Source of the DNA: Blasia pusilla
Lineage: Eukaryota; Marchantiophyta; Marchantiopsida; Blasiales
Length of the DNA stretch: 64,000 bases
Assembly: GCA_050084515.1 (NCBI GenBank)
Contig: CM114273.1
Location: forward strand, 23,002,001-23,066,000
Direction: 5' to 3'
Below are positions 11,974 to 24,007 of the stretch, one piece after another. The notes below the pieces were generated by a model. That model was not told the DNA's origin and ran no database searches. It saw only the letters and a program-made list of their open reading frames with translations. Each line of letters begins with the position of its first letter. Within the stretch, counting starts at the first letter, position 1. A program made the position numbers and the translations under genes.

Positions 11974-12807
11974 TCAAAATACATGCTCATTTTGAAGATT
12001 CTCTAAATCCCTAGACATAAAGCCCTGAATACGTATGGAGATTTCACGATGACCCGTCGCACCACCCCTTGGAGGGAGGACTAAAACCCATTGTGGGAAG
12101 AGTAATAGGAGATACCAAGCATTAATATTTGTGGGATCATGTGCTAACCTTTCTAATGGGAAAAGCAAAGCTTGTTGGGTGATGGGGCGAAGAACAATAA
12201 GAATGCGAGTGTAGAGTCTAAGACAAGGAAGACCTGGATGGAAAGAGCGAAGGTGATCAATTTGGCTTAACAAGGTCCAAGCAGTTATTGTGGGGAGTGC
12301 AGTAGGAGGTGGTATCGGGTTAGGGATTGAAGGCCCTTGAATGGATCGACAGTACCACTGATGTCTTTTGATCCCATTAGGAGCAAACTCCTTACCACAA
12401 GGTATGCAACAAACCTTTGGTACAAATGCAAAAGTAGAAGGGTTATAAGGAGAGGAGGTGGGAGGAGCAAGAGGTGATGATGGACAACGATGAGGGGATA
12501 AGTAGGTTGGGGAAGGAGGAGGAGGAAGAGGGGAGATAAGGGTAGAATAGATGGGAGTTGGAAGCAAGGGCACATATGAGATATGTGGGGATGGCAAAGT
12601 ATTCGGTAATAATGGATCAAGATTAGGCTCTATTGGACAAGACGAAGAGGGGAGAAGAGGAGAATCTGGAAGAAATATAGCGAGTGTAATGGGTATATTA
12701 GTATCTAGAGGAAAATGACAAGATCTACGATGAGGAGGTGAAGTGTCACTTTTGGACATATTTGATCTTGTTTCGATCGTCTTGACAAGGTCTTTCTTTT
12801 CATACAA
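11974..12807 (-). pseudogene. Non-LTR element ORF, N-terminal zinc-finger region
   Basis: A 277-codon open frame. Residues 1-130 are Pro/Ser-rich and low in complexity. At about 135-155 there is a single finger, C-x2-C-x8-H-x4-C (CIPCGKEF...HQWYC), of the kind found at the N terminus of site-specific non-LTR retrotransposons, where it binds target DNA or RNA. After it comes a hydrophobic segment with no known domain. The frame then breaks near 11974; the downstream RT continues after a frameshift, since a 60-codon open stretch in another frame bridges 11808-11990. Confidence 0.6.
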
Positions 12808-13550
12808 AGTAGGTTTTCTAGTTTTTCTTCCTTCTCTATAGGCGCCTATTTTTGTGTACGGCTTTTTTTTAGTTCAATTCCTTCCAAACGTCTTCCTTGC
12901 TCTTTCAACTCTTTATCTTACTATTTTGCCCCTACATACGTTTACTATCTCCTTAACGACATAGAAAGTTATGAAAGAAATTAGAAACACCAAAAAAGAG
13001 GATGTGAGGAGAAAGTGAACCACCCACCAATAACTATTATGAGGGAATGAGTTCGTAATGTTGGGCCCAACACGTATCAAAAGATCAAAAAATGCAAGAA
13101 GAATCTCTTAAACCTATGGTAGCTCGATATCACTCTATAAGGAGAGCGCTATGTGTAAATTTTGTTTAGGAATCTATGAGCACATTTAGGAGAGAAGGAC
13201 GTCCAAAGATCCCAAGAATTTTGGAAAACTCAATCTTAAGTGGAAAAAAGAAGACCCCAAAGTTCAAGCTTAAGAAGATGAACACGGTGGGCCTTAAATT
13301 GAAAAGATTGGATCACCATGAAAATAGTTACAAGCAAAATTCTAGACGTCCATCTCCACTACCATAGTCCTCCTCCTCAACTACTTAAGCGTAATCGTAA
13401 GTGTTAGGGTTGTCATGAGCATACACGGTACTACATAACTACTGCACCCATATAATAGTAGTTCTAGAAAAAAAGGACTTGTAAACAAAAAGGAAAACCA
13501 CATCAAATTCAAATATTCCCTTATGTTTTTATTTCATTAAGAGGGCATCC
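12808..13550. other. Unassigned intergenic sequence
   Basis: AT-rich sequence between two retroelements. A 63-codon lysine-rich open stretch at 13176-13367 matches nothing known to me. No bounded repeat was seen. Confidence 0.3.
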
Positions 13551-13584
13551 TCTCATTCCGTGGTAAGTTATTTATTTTTTGATT

Positions 13585-14245
<661 letters not shown>

Positions 14246-15950
14246 TTTACAAAGAGACAATGAGATCTCGACAAGGCTACAATGGAGGATCTCGTTGGTT
14301 TCTTGCAGTGATTGTAAGTTGGGGACCATGATCCCCGCTTCATAGCTCACAAGAGTGCTCATGAGAGCAAGAGCCATCCATTTGGTCTTGTTTATTTGCT
14401 GATTTTTCATACGAGAGAGTGGCGCATGGAAGCGCTGCCCAAATTTTGGTAGGAATTGAGTAAGGGGGCGGGTTGATCCATGTTGGTGCTCTTAAGGGTA
14501 ATGTAGCTCTTTGGTTGCTTCTTTTATAGGACCGAGGTTTTCTTTTGGAGAAATCAGTGTGGAAGCTCTGCCAAAATTTGTGTAGGAGAGCAGATTGAAG
14601 GGTTGCACGACAATCCTTGTCAATATTTTTTGGAAGGTCCAATGGAAAAACCAATTTAATATTTTCATATATCAAGAAGCTATGCACGCTTTGAAACAAA
14701 AGATGTGCAATTTAGAGATAGGAGCATAAAGTTATAGTTGATCTTGCAAACTGCCATAGCTAGAAAAATTTTAGGGTAAAACTTCTTCAAACCCTAAACA
14801 AGCCGCTGCTCCGGCGGCGCCATCATCGTCACCATCTCCTTCCGTTGTCCACGGTTGCCGCTACCGCCATCACCACTTCCATCGTCTCCACCATCACCGC
14901 CGCCATTGTTTCCATCGTTGCCACCACTTTTTAGGGTTGCGTCCGGCCGCTGTCCCAGTTTGCCACCGCCGGCACTATTCAAGGTGACATCTGGCCGTCA
15001 CCCTAAACAGTTTGTGGAGTTGGTACATGTCGCCGCAACTTTTGCACTCCCTGACTGCGATAAGGCGACCTTTTGATTCATGGGGTCGAAGTTTCCATCC
15101 TACTTTGCGATGCTTTGAGAGTTGTAGCCGCTCGACAACGATCGAGTACCGTGTTGTGATACTTGTAGCCGCAACATGCCACCCATTTCTATGCCGTGTT
15201 GCTGGTGGCCGCACCGCACCATCTTGATCATGGAGCCATACCATCATTATAGAGTAGATCATGTATTGTTGATAGATGAGGGTATGCCACTGACTATTGC
15301 ATCCCATTACCGAGTGCCGTGTTGTTTGTAGCCGTTCCGTACCGTACCGCTGGACCCGCACCGCACATCAAGGAGGTTTGAGCATCGTCAATACCACAGG
15401 TACAACTTGTTGATTGGAGGAGTTTCTCTTCATGAACCAGTTGGGGTCGAGAATTGCAATTGCTGAGGAGCGACATCAACATTATTGTCGGGTTATCCAT
15501 TCAGATCTTTTGTCCTGCACGTGTGAGAGAATTCTTCTGGGTGTTGGATAGTTATTTGGGATATTGGATTTTGTGCAGATGCTAAGAGCATCATTGATAT
15601 ATGGGTTAGGGGAGATAGACTTGTGTGGGATGTGGAGAGTTAAGGGTATGTTATGTCGATGAGACGATAGATTAGTCAATTTTCTGCACCACGCTGCTTG
15701 TTGCGCATAGTACTCGTCTCAGTGAGAGGGAGTGTAGATTGAGTGCCGCATGTTTGGTTGAGTGATTGAGGCACAAGGGTCATCAATCTTTAGGGATTGA
15801 GAGTGATTGTGTGAGTGGGGCACAAGGGTCATCACGGCGTCCTTTCAGGGATTTGAGAGGCAAGGAGGTGGACTTGAGAGTAGCTCTAGAGGTTTTACAT
15901 GGAGTTGCACGAGGTTTCGAGGGTCTCCACGTGAGGGACCACCTTGACCT
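14246..15950 (+). other. Gypsy leader/untranslated region
   Basis: Lies between the 5' LTR-like repeat and the gag. It contains a C/G-rich, (CCN)n-like patch at 14.8-15.0 kb that opens several frames by composition alone. No domain was recognised. Confidence 0.4.
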
Positions 15951-15956
15951 CCTTCT

Positions 15957-17000
15957 GTGTTGTCATTAAACAAAGGGGAGGGCTTAGAGGAGTTTGTGAG
16001 CACATCACCATACACAATGAGTGGTCCTACTGTTTGGGAGTACGAGATGGACGACCGGGGTAGAGTACTGCGTAGGTTTCCAAGAGCTGTAGGCATGATA
16101 GAGTTGCAGGACTTCATTATAGAGTTTAGGAGTTGGTGTGAATTATAGCGGGCCAAGAACTCTAGAGATTTCAACGGGTTTACATTATGGAACGGTATGT
16201 TCCAGCATTTAGAGGGGGCGCCATAGACGATTACCATAAGTTCTCCTAGAGATATGCCCATGAGATTGAAGCATGGAGACTATACTATGACCCACACTAT
16301 GTGTCATGGACTGAGTTATTTCCAAACAAGGAGGAGGAGCCAGGAGATGCTACTTCCTCTTCCACCAATGATGTGTTAGGAGGGGTGAGTCGGGCCGGGG
16401 CAGTTGCATTGTCCAATTGGGTCCGTCCTAGGTTCAACCCCGTGGTTGAGTTCTTTGCGGAGTTGCGGAGGAACTACTCAAGGGTATGGACTGAGAAATT
16501 TTTGAGCTTCCACAACTTCCATAGGCGCGTAGGAGAGAGTTTGAGGGAGGCATTTACTTGCTTGTGTTGATTGATTAGTGTCACTCAGGGGGCGATAGAG
16601 GCCCAAGCTATCCAAGCATGGTACGCGTCGTACTACGAGGTGTTGGAACGAGATCAATGGAAATGAGTGAGGGATGTGGTCCTACTTATGCGCATCTCAC
16701 CTATGTTGAGAGATGTTTTGGAGACCGTTGAGTGTTTTGAGACTGCTGAGGAGAGAGTAGCAGCCATGGGTCACATGCAAGAGCAGTCACGATTTCCTGC
16801 ACCACTAGTGCAACAACGTGGATTTCAGGAGAGGACTGTGGCACCACGAGCTCAAGGAGGATACTAGGAGTCCATGCCATAAAGACCTGCACCATCATAT
16901 GTGGCAGTGGAGCATTCGCTAAGGATTGTTTGTTCGGCATGTGGCAGAGCCCATCATCAATGAGATTGCACCCGTTACGGTAGTGGACGAGTACCTCAGC
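15957..17000 (+). pseudogene. Gypsy gag remnant
   Basis: Frames switch, but the order is consistent: MSGPTVWEYEMDDRG, then LQDFIIEFRSWCEL, FNGFTLWNGM and LEGAP-IDDY near 16.15-16.24 kb, MSWTELFPNKEEE at 16301, a capsid-like segment with RVWTEKFLSFHNFHRR, then VRDVVLLMRISPMLRD and a Gln/Pro/Arg-rich tail. At about 16935 a decayed zinc knuckle CSACGRAHHQ(stop)DC marks the nucleocapsid. In gypsy elements gag forms the virus-like particle and packages RNA. At least four in-frame stops interrupt it. Confidence 0.7.
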
Positions 17001-17557
17001 CTAGAGGAGGAGATGGGCCCACAACAAGAATCTAATAGTCTGAATATTGTCAATGATCTTGTCAGACAAGGATTAGGCATTTGAGCCTACACCCTAAGTT
17101 ACGCCCTGACTGAGGGCCAGAGAGGGCACCAAAGCAATTTTTTAGTCCTGATGGGCGTAGAGGTCGTGCACTAGGTGGTCTTGTTGGGGGACAAGGAATT
17201 GGATTTGCCCAAGAAGTTGGTGGAGTTGCCCATGGAGGAGGTAGAAGTCCACCACTTAGACACGTTGAGAGAGACGTGAGGCTGGTATAGCTGCTCAGAG
17301 ACAATAGTTGCAGTAGGAGATTGTTGCTATGGCATCAAGGTTACCCAATGCCGGATCATTGGCATTGACGTCATATGGAGTAGCAAGTATGGAGGATCCT
17401 GGCTAGATGTGCAGGGCTGCACAGATGGACGCAACCATTGTTGTTATGTTTGGAGTAGATGTAGAGTTGGATCCGTAGAGAGGGGAAGCCAAGAAACAGA
17501 CCAGGCTTTCTCATTCTTTTAGTTTTTCCGAGGCGATGAGGACTCCATCGATAAGTC

Positions 17558-18345
17558 TTGATCAAGATTCCCGAAAAGTTGATGTTGTTTGATCGTGTGC
17601 AGGCACGGAGGTCAATGGGAGAAGCAAGTTGGACAAGTCCTATTGCGGACGCTCAAGTGGAGCCTATGTCGAGTACGTTGTTGGGTGCGGTGACTGCGAT
17701 GTATCATCCCCATGGTTTTCTGCTTCCGATGTTACGACGTTGGGAGGTATGCCCGACAAGATATTCCGGCTGGTCGCTATGATGTGTAAGCATGGATTTG
17801 GTGTTCCTGCATCACCTTCAAAGATGATTACAAAGGAGGTGATAGACCTTCCCTTCGAGCCTATGCTTGAGCCGTCCACCTCAGATTCATGGCAGGTTGC
17901 GGTTGCTAGGATGGCGGAGATGCCCGTTGGACTTGCACTAGAGCGTGCCATGGTTTCCCCATGAGTTTTTGTATTGGATAATCAAGGAGAGGTGTTCTAT
18001 TTGGTGAGTCTAGGAGGTAGAGTTTTTTGTCCGCAACGCATTTTGTTGAATTCAAGAGAGCAACCCTTGATGTTGGGGAAAGCGGTGTTTACAAGATTGG
18101 GCCTAATGAGGGCCGATGTGGAGCATTGCCCATTCTAGGTACAAGGTGAAGTGACTATGATGCAGTTTATCACCCGACATGAGGTCGTGGTGAGGATTCA
18201 CCCAAGATATCCACGTGATGAGTCCGTGGTATGAGCCAAGGCAATAGTGACCGACGCCGAGTCCTACGACGTCTTGGTTGGAGGAGCAATCTTATACCTG
18301 ATGGAGGGATCAAGCGACGGCCAAGAGAGATGGTGACATTAGCTG
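17558..18345 (+). pseudogene. Gypsy aspartic protease region
   Basis: An open stretch from 17629 to 17964 leads, after one stop, into the protease-like core: LLNSREQPLMLGKAV at about 18035-18080, then VVTDAESYDVLVGGAILY at about 18245-18300. In retroelement proteases the first block would be L-L-D-S/T-G-A; here the catalytic Asp codon reads AAT (Asn) and G-A reads R-E. So the enzyme would be dead even without the stops. In the family it cleaves the Gag-Pol precursor. Confidence 0.55.
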
Positions 18346-19170
18346 CATTTAGTAGCATCATTACTTAGCCTGATGATTTGATGTTTTTGGCTGCAACGAG
18401 TGTAGGTTCACAAGCACATTGCCCGCATTTATGGTAGACCAACTTGTTGCCACATAAGTTATTGTGGAGGGCATATGCGAGAGTGGATCGCTCCTCCCAT
18501 TTTTTGGTGGATTCTATTCTGGATCCGGGTTGTCAATCACAAGCAGAGAGGTACAATGATTGACCTTTGTTGACTGTGGTCAACAAGATTGGCCGGCCAC
18601 GGGCATCATTTCCCACATTTGTGAGTTTTCTTACTTCCTATGCATATAAGGAGGCTGATCCTCGCTAGGTTTGGGATGACCAAATGTAACGGTTGGTGGA
18701 GCCCAATGCCAATGAGTGAGAGCACGCGATGGGATTTCCCACAAGAGTGAAGGCAATATCGTCACTATTTAAGGCATCCACACGACATGTCCTGAGTCAG
18801 GCGATGGACCTGAACTGTTTGATATGGATCATCAGCTTAGGGCTAGCTAAGCAATGTCGGATGAGGTTGCGACATGTCACAACTGTGGCATTGGTGAGCC
18901 CATGCCTATCGAGACGGTTGAGGCTATGGCTGGGGGCGAGCCCCGAGGCGATCGACATAGGAGGGGTGATCAGGAGAGACACCCTTGGACTTCTTGGGAT
19001 GTGTTGTAGGTTGCTGAGAGATAGCAGCTACAACATTGAGCGTGATTCATAGTCCTACATATAGAGGAGATGAGAGTTTGAAGTTGGCTGTAGGGGAGCA
19101 GTTGAGTTTTGTTGTCTGAGACAGAGTTGCATCATAGCAACCACCAATACCCACACGTGATGATCCTACC
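18346..19170 (+). other. Spacer between gypsy protease and RT, unknown coding remnant
   Basis: Scattered open segments such as DPLLTVVNKIGRPRASFPTF (about 18560-18620) and FPTRVKAISSLFKASTRHVL (about 18735-18795) show protein-like composition, but I cannot place them in any family. The spacer is longer than the usual protease-RT linker, so an extra domain could once have been there. No methyltransferase or other motif could be confirmed. Confidence 0.35.
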
Positions 19171-19179
19171 ATAGTCACA

Positions 19180-20035
19180 ATGGAGACTAAGGAGCCAAAT
19201 ATGGGCCCTAAGTTAATAGGAGGAGAGCGGCGCCAGATACATCAGTTCCTTAGGAGTTATAGGAGATGTTTTGCATTTAGCGTGCATGATTTGGGTACAC
19301 TGAAGGGTCTAGGGATCCGTATTGAATTGTCTAGCCACACGCCAATCTTCCGACGACCCTACAAGTAAAGTGCTATCGAGAGGGTTCTGATTCAGAGTAG
19401 GAGCTAAGACTCGGTTAGCGCAAGACTAGTGGAGATGTTGCATGGAGGGTATGCATTGTCATGCCCACCAAGAAGGATGTGCATGGAAACTTGACGGAAA
19501 GGCAGGTGTGTGGAGATTATCGACTTATCAATTGGCAGACAAAGTCCGATAGGTATGCCATTTCCATCCTTGAGGAGATTTTTAATGCTATTGGGCATGC
19601 ATAGGTCTTTAGCTTGTTGGATCTTCAAGCCGGATACAATTAACTACCTATCATATTGGAGGACAGGCAGAAGACGACATTTTGGGGCATCGATCCTCAT
19701 TGGAAGGATTTTTTATACTAGAGGCGGTTCTCACCATTTGGGTTAAAGAACGTCCCGATAGAGGTTCAGGGGGTCATGGATAGGATCTTGCCAAGTCTAG
19801 ATTTTTCTTGGTGTTATATTGATGACATCATAGTCTTTAGCGCCACGGTTGAGGAGCACGAGCAACCTCCGCCACATGTTGCTCGTGCTCCTCAACCATA
19901 GGTTGAAAAGGAGGGCGAGTGCTTGGCTGCAGTATGGGTGTCGCGTATTTCACTGAAAGAGGAGTATGATTTCCATGTGATACATAGACATAGGATGCTC
20001 AGCTAGGATGTAGATAGGTTGAGTCGGAAACCATG
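19180..20035 (+). pseudogene. Gypsy reverse transcriptase and truncated RNase H
   Basis: The RT start has the typical gypsy lead-in (QIHQFLRSYRRCFAFSVHDLG, then IELSSHTPIFRRPYK) at 19240-19368. The palm motif YIDD is at 19815-19826, followed by VEEHEQ. Instead of the thumb, the sequence passes within about 60 bp into RNase H residues (ECLAAVWVSR at about 19918) and then FHVIHRHRM...DVDRLSR near 19970-20030. Most of the thumb and the RNase H active site are deleted. A perfect 20-bp inverted repeat spans this junction. Many stops are present. Confidence 0.75.
19847..19897. repeat. Perfect 20-bp inverted repeat
   Basis: Arms 19847-19866 and 19878-19897 are exact reverse complements around an 11-bp spacer, directly after the YIDD motif and at the point where the RT thumb is lost. 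Confidence 0.95.
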
Positions 20036-20339
20036 ACCAAGTCAGCAAGATGAAACTAGAGCTTGTTGGCATGGAGAGAGTGATGAAGAGATGGTACGAA
20101 GATGACATGCGTCTGCCTATTTGGGCTTGTTGGCTATGGAGAGCCACATAGCTGAGATTTCAATGAAGAGGTTTGAAGGAGAGTCCTTAGATCAAGAGGT
20201 CTGTGAGGAGGCAACAAGTGGTCGAGATATTCACGAGGATGGAGTAGTCTTGGAATACCTACGTATTGGCAACGTTGCGAGCACACTGGGTGCTAGAGAG
20301 CTGGATCGGATCCTACAGCAAGCCTGATGGTTTCGGTGG

Positions 20340-21065
20340 GAGGAGAAACATGTGTTATAAGTTTGGGAGGATGGTAGAGTATATGTAGTGCCTCATCCTT
20401 CACAGAGAGCATGTTTGGTGCATCATGCCCACAAGGAATTGGGTAATTTTGGAGTGAAACGGATGTATAGCTTGCTCTAGATATAGTATTGGTGGCGAGA
20501 CATGCAAACTGATATTCAACAATTTGTTTCCACATGCATGGTATGTGATAGGGTTAGTGCATCATTCAATTCTCTGACTCCACAGATGCATCCAGTTCCG
20601 ATCAGGGGTTTAGGTTACATAAGGAGTTTGGATTTTGCAGGACCTTTACCTTTGATAAATCGCAATAGTCGTTATGTGTTGGTGATGGTCGAGCACTTCT
20701 TGAAGTGGATAGAGTTAGTTGTATTGCGTGACAAAGCAAGTGAGGAAGTATCATATGCCTTCCTAGATCAAGTGTTGAGTCATTACGACGCACCAGTTGA
20801 GGTGTTGATAGATCGATTATAGAGTTTCGCCGGGAGTTTCAAGCCTTATGTGATTAGGCGTTGATTGACCATCGCACCACTTGGCGAGATCATCCTAAGG
20901 CCGATGGACTAGAAGAGAAGATTACGCAAGTATTCGTGCAAGTATGGCTTGTAGAGAGGTCTTCCGGGAGATTCAGACCTCTAGTTGCCGTGGTTCGCGA
21001 TAGGATACACATTCAACAAGCAAGCATCCTTAGCGTCTTTCTCACCGTATTTTTTGCTTTATAAT
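20340..21065 (+). pseudogene. Gypsy integrase
   Basis: The N-terminal HHCC zinc domain is at about 20420-20550 (HHAHKELGNFGVKRMYSLL ... CMVCDRV). The DDE core follows: RSLDFAGPLP (first Asp, about 20620), VLIDR (second Asp region, about 20805), then ALIDHRTT/DHPKADG in an overlapping frame at 20861 and QASLASFSPY-like residues at 21020-21050. The catalytic Glu region is altered (GSF in place of GEF). In the family, integrase inserts the cDNA into the genome. At least five stops or shifts are present. Confidence 0.8.
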
Positions 21066-21439
21066 AGAGAGCGAGATTTACCTACGGCCATGTTGGTAAG
21101 GTATTGAACCTTGATGACCCTGATGTACGGATGCGACCATGTTCTTAGAGGGCTAAGTTGTTTCAAAGAGTGATGTCCATGGCGTTTGAGAACTTGGAAA
21201 TTGCACAACATTGAGATACATTGAGGTATGCGACTATTCTGGGAGGTGATTATCGATCAAATATTTGGAGGTTTTATCAAGGAGACTATGTCTTCTTGCA
21301 GAAGACGACAACCACAATGTAGGATGTGACTATGGGGCGAACTATCTTGAGAGTGCGTGAGATATTATCATATGGTATTCTCTTATTGGAGGGATGCAAT
21401 GGTATGATTTGGAAGGACCATGTGCATGATTGTGCGCCA

Positions 21440-21622
21440 TATCACCTTCCTAACATTGATGGTACATTTGATCCGAGCTTAGTAGTTGTTCCTATAGGTT
21501 TACAATGTATGTTGTGTGGTTCCGCCCGTGGTGCAGCCACTATGCTTATATGTGATGGATATTCGATAGGGTGGCATATGGCATGTTTGAGGCCACCTCT
21601 CATTAGGATTCCTCGGGGATGA
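21440..21622 (+). pseudogene. PHD-like zinc finger at gypsy C terminus
   Basis: In one open frame (21326-21622) after the integrase: CMLC at about 21507, then 10 residues, MLICDGYSIGWHMACLRPP ending before the LTR. This is the C4HC3 pattern of a PHD finger (C-x2-C ... C-D-x-C-x4-H-x2-C). The fourth Cys is Tyr, and the final C-x2-C is cut off by the LTR. The second copy (26.9-27.06 kb) keeps the W-L-C-P-R-C ending, which supports the call. PHD fingers read histone H3 tails, so in a retroelement it could steer integration, in the way chromodomains do. That role is inference. Confidence 0.65.
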
Positions 21623-21947
21623 TGGATGACCCACTAAGGCCACGGATAACCTGAGAGAATAGGTTTTCCCTTCATTTTGGCTCATTTAGAGCCGTGTAGA
21701 GAAACTTGCTATTTCAGGTAAGTTTTTATATTGAGTATAGTTGACTTTCAATTTTGGGAAGTGGCCCTTGACCCACTACAGTAGGTCAAGAGCCAAGGAG
21801 ATGACCTGCAAGCATAGATTATCGTTGAAACAACTTAAGAGCGTATTCTCTCTTTGTTGAACCTCTTGGCAAGAGGCGGCGGACCTGAGGTCCTCCTTGC
21901 CTTGTGTGTGTAACCCAAGCCTCCCATTAGGAGAGTGGGTTTGATTT

Positions 21948-22008
<61 letters not shown>

Positions 22009-22030
22009 GTGAGATCTACTTGATTTATTG
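21620..22030 (+). repeat. 3' LTR-like repeat of gypsy element
   Basis: Matches 13782-14245 and 50760-51250 over GACCCACTAAGGCC, GGCTCATTTAGAGCC, GGGAAGTGGCCCTTGACC and the AACCCAAGCCTCCCATTAGG block, and ends just after GTGAGATCTACTTGATTTA, which also closes the 5' copy. It carries an AG/GA tract at 21951-22004. Confidence 0.75.
21951..22004. repeat. (GA)n microsatellite
   Basis: A 54-bp uninterrupted GA tract inside the 3' LTR-like repeat, equivalent in position to the 95-bp tract of the 5' copy. Confidence 0.98.
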
Positions 22031-24007
22031 GAGATATTTTGGTTCTTGTTGTCTCGATGTTTAGATGTCATGTGTTAGCATGGGATTGTACGTGTTTGTG
22101 TGTGTGTTTGATGACAAAGATGTTTGTTATGTAATGATGTGTATACGCATGACACATAAGAGTTATGTCCTTTCTTGCCTTCCAAGTAATCCTTGCTTCT
22201 CGACATGAGAGTGGATTTCCTTAGACATCAGAGAGTGCTAGAGATTATATGAGATTTTATCTTTGAATTTATGGGAGATCCTTTTGGTTCATTATTGCAT
22301 CTATGCCTAAGTTCTATTATCGAGTGCGGTATCTAGTTTTATGAGTATGGATGGTGATAATGATGTTAATAGAACCAATGAGTAATTTACAACAAGTGTA
22401 ATATAAATTATTTGTTACTTGGCAATCATTTCTCAATGAAGTGATGAGCATGGAACTAACACTTTACATTACCTTTTTTGGTATGGAAGTATCATGCAAG
22501 TGTCATTGTGTGTATATTGCTAGACATTTACAATTGGACTTGACTTTGCAAGTACTTTACCAATGCCACTTATTTACAACTCCATAGAGTCATTAAGGAT
22601 TCACAAGATGTTTTGTGAGTCCATTTACATCGATTATTAATCATACAATGGAAAATCTTATAGGTCTACTTTGCAAGTGTGTGACTTGCAAAATAGACAT
22701 ACAAAATTTTTGAGCACTCCTAATTTACTGCACATTTTTTAGGAATAGAAGTTGCAAATTACTTATGATACACTCACAATTTGCAAGTGGGATACTTATG
22801 ACATACTTGCAAATTAGTATTTTGGACTCATATTGTTATGTGTACCTAGAGAGTACATTTAAGACTATTTTGCAAATCTTTTTTTCTACTCTGTCACAAA
22901 TGTAATAGAATGCCCCTTTCAAATCTCAACCAACTCAAAAATTATGAGTGCAAAACACTATTTTGGGAGTGTATTACAAATGTTCCACTAGTGAATTTGT
23001 GAGATCCTTGTAACTCTACATAACAATCTATCCCTACCCACCATGAAATACACCTTTGTGATGCTAAGAGCAAAAACATTGAGTGCTTATATGCCCCCAT
23101 TTTTAATCATCTTCCTTTCATTGATGTCACTCAAGAAAGTCTAATCTCTAATTAAATATTCGATGTATATATGAGACCTATCCATTATCCTCAAGGAAGT
23201 CTTGCGAGAGGTGGAGCTAAACATGACATATGCCATCATTTCAACAAAAAGCGTGGGAGATTAGCATGAAGGCTGCACGTCTAATAAATCCACACAACAT
23301 TTACCATTTCCAAGCTTGGGTTAATTATCTTGTTAATATCGAGAAGATGACATTTCCTACAATTACACATATGATCCTTCCAAACTATACCATCACATCC
23401 CTCTAACAACATAATGCCTAATAGCAACACTTCACAAAATGATTTGAGGTTTCACTAGGAAAACTATTTGGGGAGGGGCCTAAAATAATGAGACCTCAAA
23501 TCATCTAATCGAAAGACCCCTCCCCAAATATTTGCATACCTTAACGTCAAGGTAATCATGTGAGTAGACACCAATACTAACATACATTGTATGTCATGCA
23601 CACAAGTCTAAGATTTACCAAACTATGAATCCTAACACATCCACACATGAATGAATGGATAACCCCAATAGAAAATATGATGTTGATGAAATGTGCAATC
23701 AACTATGCCTCATTCAAGCATCCACTCAATGATACACACTACGGTAGCAATAAGAGGTATTCTCTAATAAACTCTCAATATATGTGATCTTTGATCAATC
23801 CTTCCCCACTCTTGAAGAAATAATATACTCTCAATACATTCAAGATGTAATATATAATGGAGGACTTTTCTAAAGGTAGGGAGGGATGGGGATCTCTAGA
23901 ACTATATGGTAAATGGTAAATAAATCAAGCCCAGAGACCCAAAGGGTCAAAAGGTTAAAAAACACATTACAAGTAATACGCCAAAAGAGGGAAAGACCCT
24001 AGAGGCC
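22031..24007. other. AT-rich intergenic sequence
   Basis: No coding potential was recognised. The motif TTGCAA/ACTTGC recurs irregularly between 22.54 and 22.87 kb. Two interleaved inverted repeats lie at 23439-23529. Confidence 0.35.
23439..23529. repeat. Interleaved inverted repeats
   Basis: Arm A (23439-23450) is the reverse complement of 23493-23504, and arm B (23466-23478) is the reverse complement of 23517-23529. The order is A-B-A'-B', so both cannot form as simple nested hairpins. Confidence 0.85.

Larger units (their letters stand above)
9353..12807 (-). mobile_element. Degenerate non-LTR retrotransposon with C-terminal endonuclease
   Basis: Successive minus-strand open stretches cover, in order: an N-terminal CCHC zinc finger (12.4 kb), a linker, a reverse transcriptase (11.85-10.56 kb), a C-terminal CCHC and a PD-(D/E)XK-like endonuclease region (10.0-9.4 kb). 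This order (finger, RT, then CCHC plus restriction-like endonuclease) is that of the R2/R4/NeSL-like lineages, not of plant L1 elements, which carry an N-terminal APE endonuclease. Several frameshifts and stops make it inactive. No poly(A) tail or target duplication was found. Lineage assignment is inferred from motifs. Confidence 0.7.

Noticed and set aside
14794-15227. Gly/Asp-rich or Pro-rich proteins
   Set aside because: Both strands are open because of a (CCN)n-like composition in the gypsy leader; no conserved domain.
18400-18560. A cytosine methyltransferase domain between gypsy protease and RT
   Set aside because: Such fusions exist in other retroelements, but none of the diagnostic motifs (F-x-G-x-G, PCQ, ENV) could be found here.
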